Origin: Prasinococcaceae sp. CCMP 1430
Lineage: Eukaryota > Prasinodermophyta > Palmophyllophyceae > Prasinococcales > Prasinococcaceae
Direction of reading: 5' to 3'
Assembly: GCA_013416795.1 (NCBI GenBank)
Contig: RQSC01000018.1
Location: forward strand, 345,974 to 361,958
Length of the DNA: 15,985 bases
This document shows positions 14,301 to 15,985 of this stretch, one piece after another. A program made the translations under genes and the position numbers. Within the stretch, counting starts at the first letter, position 1. The number at the start of each line of letters is the position of its first letter. Below the pieces are notes generated by a model. The model saw only the letters and a list, made by a program, of their open reading frames with translations, did not search any database and was not told where the DNA came from.

Positions 14301-15985
14301 TCCACCCACCGCCACGCGGCCGGCTCGCCCTCCGGTGCTGCGCGCAGGAAGGTGGCCAGGTCGGCGAGGTCCCCGAGGCCGCGCGAGACGGGAGTGCCGG
14401 TGACGCACCACCGAATGTGTGCGCGCAGCCGCCGCGCCATGCGCGTGGCGTTGGAGAGCCCCTCGACCATCTGGGCCTCGTCAAGGCAGACGCGCCACCA
14501 GTCGATGCGGGTCAGCGGCGACGGCGTCGGCTTCCACCGCCGCGCGCCCGCCGCCGCGCGGTAGCTACCCTCCCTCCGAGGGGCGCTGCGCGCGAGCGCG
14601 TCGTCGTGGTGGAGGTCCTTGCGAAGCACGTCGTACGTGGTGAGCACGATGTCCGCGCACGCCAGCCGCGCGGCGCTCGCCCCGCCGTCGTGGTTGCGCG
14701 CCTTTGCCGAAGCGCCGGCGTACACCTCCACGCGCATGTGGGCGCCCGGGGCGATGTGGCGTGCAATCTCGCGGCGCCACTGGCCCAGAATGGTGGGCGG
14801 GCACACGATGAGCGTGGCGTTGGAGAGCTGGTTGCGTGGGGCTCGCGCGGCGAGGGCCGCCTGGCACGAGTTGCACACGAACTCGCCCAACGAGTCTTCT
14901 TCTTCTTCTTCTTCTTCTTGCCCCTCCTCGAGGAGAGGGGGGTGGGCCGGTTGTTGCCCAGGAGGGGACCACTCCGAGTGGTCTTCTTCCTGTCCTCCTT
15001 CTTCTTCTTCTGGGGGGGGTGTCGGATCGACGTCCATTGAGCCCTCGGCGCCGCGTGTCTCGGAGCCCATGGCGCCGCCGTCATTCGCCCCCCCGTCATT
15101 CGCGCGCTGGCGCTTGGGCGCACGCGCGCCGCCGCCATCGGCTCGAGAGTCGCGCCGCGGCCTTCGTCGCACCGTGTAGCCCACGCACGAGGCGTGCTGC
15201 CAGACGAGGCACGCGCGGCACTGCACCCACCTGCCGCCCACCGCATCGCTCTCCTCGTCGAAGGCGCCGCACATGCACCACGTGCGCTCCATTGGGACCA
15301 CGCCGGCGGCGCGCAGCGCCTCGGCCTCGGCCAGCCGCACGCGCTCGGCGCGCCCCGCCCGACTCGGCGCGCCCGGGCGCGGGTTCGCCACGATGCACGC
15401 CAGAACTTCGACCGTCTTGCCGAGGCCCATCTCGTCGCACAGGCAGCCGCCGCGCAGCGAAGGTGTGGGGGGGTGCGGAGTCGTAGGGGCGTCGGCGATG
15501 GGCGGCGGCCGCTCCGCGAGCACGCCCGTCTGCAGGCTCACCCAGAGGCACCGCTCTGCGCCCCCTTCGCGATGGGAGACTGCGAAGGGCCGCCAGTCGG
15601 GCCTGAAAGTTGTTGTGGCCGAAGCGGAAGCCCCCCGAGAAACGGCCGAAGCCAGCTCGGCCGCGCGCTCTTCGCCGGGACCGCCGCCCGTCGAAGAGCC
15701 GTCTTTTTCGTCTTTTTCGTCGTCGCAACAACCTCGTTCACGGCGCACCATCCAGCGCACGGCGCGGCGCTGGTACGGCCTCAGCGTGGGCGTGAGCTCC
15801 GGAAAGGCGCCCTCGACGCCCGGCAGCGCACTGGAGCGCGAGACGAGCCGCTGCAGGGCGGCCGTGTCGAAGGCGCGCGCCGGGGCGCGCGGCGCATCGG
15901 CCGCCCAGCGCGGCACCTCAGACTGGGCGAGGCGAAGAGCGCCCGACCCACATCGCGCTTGCGGCGGACGCGCACGGCATCGCCG
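11330..15985 (-). CDS. SHPRH: SHPRH-like SNF2 ATPase with PHD and RING fingers, 5' partial
   Basis: SNF2-family DNA translocase with a RING E3 ubiquitin ligase; human SHPRH and yeast Irc20 act in chromatin and DNA-damage tolerance. Numbered from a GTG at 15916: LRPYQRRAVRWM (46-57); Walker A DEMGLGKT (161-168); a C4HC3 PHD finger using C214, C216, C233, C236, H241, C244, C348 and C351; helicase motif Ia-like TLIVCPPTILGQW; TTYDVLRKD; DEAQ box 479-482; TGTP 506-509; a long helical middle region with possible TPR-like repeats and an extra CxxC pair (C932/C935, C955/C958); RING C3HC4 at C1176-C1227; and the C-terminal helicase lobe with KILVFSEW and the arginine-finger motif INRVHRIGQTRPT. The PHD and RING sit between helicase motifs, as is typical of SHPRH. 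No linker-histone domain is visible. The frame has no ATG at 15916 and stays open to the window edge, so the true start lies outside. It is intron-free over 4.6 kb, unlike its neighbours. Confidence 0.93.
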   Translation of the reverse strand, partial: RRCRARPPQARCGSGALRLAQSEVPRWAADAPRAPARAFDTAALQRLVSRSSALPGVEGAFPELTPTLRPYQRRAVRWMVRRERGCCDDEKDEKDGSSTGGGPGEERAAELASAVSRGASASATTTFRPDWRPFAVSHREGGAERCLWVSLQTGVLAERPPPIADAPTTPHPPTPSLRGGCLCDEMGLGKTVEVLACIVANPRPGAPSRAGRAERVRLAEAEALRAAGVVPMERTWCMCGAFDEESDAVGGRWVQCRACLVWQHASCVGYTVRRRPRRDSRADGGGARAPKRQRANDGGANDGGAMGSETRGAEGSMDVDPTPPPEEEEGGQEEDHSEWSPPGQQPAHPPLLEEGQEEEEEEEDSLGEFVCNSCQAALAARAPRNQLSNATLIVCPPTILGQWRREIARHIAPGAHMRVEVYAGASAKARNHDGGASAARLACADIVLTTYDVLRKDLHHDDALARSAPRREGSYRAAAGARRWKPTPSPLTRIDWWRVCLDEAQMVEGLSNATRMARRLRAHIRWCVTGTPVSRGLGDLADLATFLRAAPEGEPAAWRWVERAYSCGDAAPLRAFARRVMWRSTKAEVEGELRLPPQSEGRQLVRFSAVERHFYDTQHRECLGKLATMVRRARGQSTILYELRDMPHLLRLRQACCHPQVGEHGIGRKTAAQQLGGGGEPMSMDDILDVLIARARVEAEDALRDVVGCLNGLAGLLLLSAEPGARADAIGRYREALQLSDEYRRDRDLRVDTDRLQTLHSLHNLAEALEGAGAAPVEPAGAVARTLRDASLREQADALRRAFLAERRATLMVKTDEHTRADAALAQLRRQAVAAGDDVCAHTSPWQPETWWLEALAAARSALGDDECVAAVRQHLDAGRQMGDNDGGNKHRTSSDMRSPFAQQSFTKCAGLQYVLAGELDALEDARCAYARARDALAGAARQPTERASHLAGHCILCRPPEVTAAGALIVPDAAELCLHCAQLRTLTAYEGRLFDLRALPKRRGVHLSMAQCISKIMSKAKSPHHDQLDSRGLIAALVGPEHEAVYEAQIFKRASDPELVLGFLLRHAPSDALREAGRRHLAELGAQRVDFLKSREMLEAGRNMLLAMDELSMSVMRMQLRAPSSDAPLSEYAALYMLGADELAARNVTVSSELSVHRAILRQSTSQLRYLTGLATAQRGASVAGKGGDQGDLSARSCPICQESLSSGDMSVLRCGHLLCASCCVALVERANKSAPRGAKARPIQCPECRARCDVEDVALVVRKGAPSQKAGGGWCGGEAVRATADAGRACGDGGRGVGVVLAPSAEAPAAAGAAAAQRADASQTPVVGPFADDPSLRVRGSYGAKIGAIVRRVVGILAGGGDFFDKILVFSEWASVLLLIEHALKVNGVPAARISSLRSYERELEAFRASAAGTGGPRVLLMPLRHGSAGLTLIEANHVVLVEPCLNPGTELQAINRVHRIGQTRPTFVHRFVVDKSVEVSIEDLKCRRRNAAAAAGGAGASQGAAEGGPRAGAAAEALTDAELRAILEGGADDASPAAGSRADSTECV
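14890..14930. repeat. CTT/GAA triplet repeat encoding a poly-Glu stretch
   Basis: About eight consecutive TCT/TTC triplets on the plus strand read as consecutive Glu codons in the SHPRH-like gene. They lie inside the insert that splits the PHD finger. A second, shorter run follows near 14999-15011. Such triplets are prone to length variation. Confidence 0.85.

Noticed and set aside
12512-15040. 842-codon plus-strand frame opposite the SHPRH-like gene
   Set aside because: It is the antisense of a gene with clear PHD, RING and helicase motifs; its product is Arg/Ala/Leu-rich without domains.

Overview
The window looks like nuclear DNA of a GC-rich, plastid-bearing unicellular eukaryote, most likely a microalga. 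The evidence is a gene set that mixes plastid functions (a thylakoid-lumen PsbP-domain protein, a cyanobacterial/plant glycosyltransferase-like protein, a D-enzyme type 4-alpha-glucanotransferase) with strictly eukaryotic genes (an SHPRH-type SNF2/PHD/RING ATPase, a TMEM260-like protein). There are also short spliceosomal introns of 137 and 194 bp with GT...CAG ends (donors GTGCGT and GTACGC). No bacterial operon structure or ribosome-binding sites are visible. The lineage (haptophyte, stramenopile, green or other) cannot be settled from this sequence.

Layout, left to right. 46-1629 (-): C-terminal, catalytically complete part of a GH77 4-alpha-glucanotransferase. 1630-2102 (-): a lower-GC fragment of a TMEM260-like (DUF2723) protein, joined to the GH77 gene in another frame; this is a chimera, either of assembly or of the genome. 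2103-2153: an N followed by exactly 50 A. 2154-3127: non-coding, with G-runs, a perfect 10-bp hairpin and a 62-bp tandem repeat array carrying bZIP-type ATGAGTCAT palindromes, flanked by 15-bp direct repeats. 3128-4651 (+): a two-exon beta-helix protein with Pmp-type repeats, lacking its true 5' end. 5063-5823 (+): a two-exon PsbP-domain protein. 6306-7298 (-): terminal exon of a branched-chain aminotransferase. 7435-8133 (-): an exon with a cold-shock-domain-like end, interrupted by two N positions and possibly spliced to the aminotransferase. 8641-9141: a lower-GC block with unassigned coding-like sequence. 9142-11220 (+): a lipid-A-disaccharide-synthase-like glycosyltransferase of the cyanobacterial/plant family. 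11330 to the right edge (-): a large intron-free SHPRH-like gene, open at its 5' end.

The genes do not form one pathway. They are closely packed, independently transcribed nuclear genes, two pairs of which converge (PsbP/aminotransferase and glycosyltransferase/SHPRH). I see no CRISPR array, rRNA, tRNA or complete transposon. The most unusual items are the bZIP-site tandem array, the SHPRH-like PHD finger split by an acidic low-complexity insert of about 100 residues, the possible cold-shock/aminotransferase fusion, and the GH77/TMEM260 chimera.
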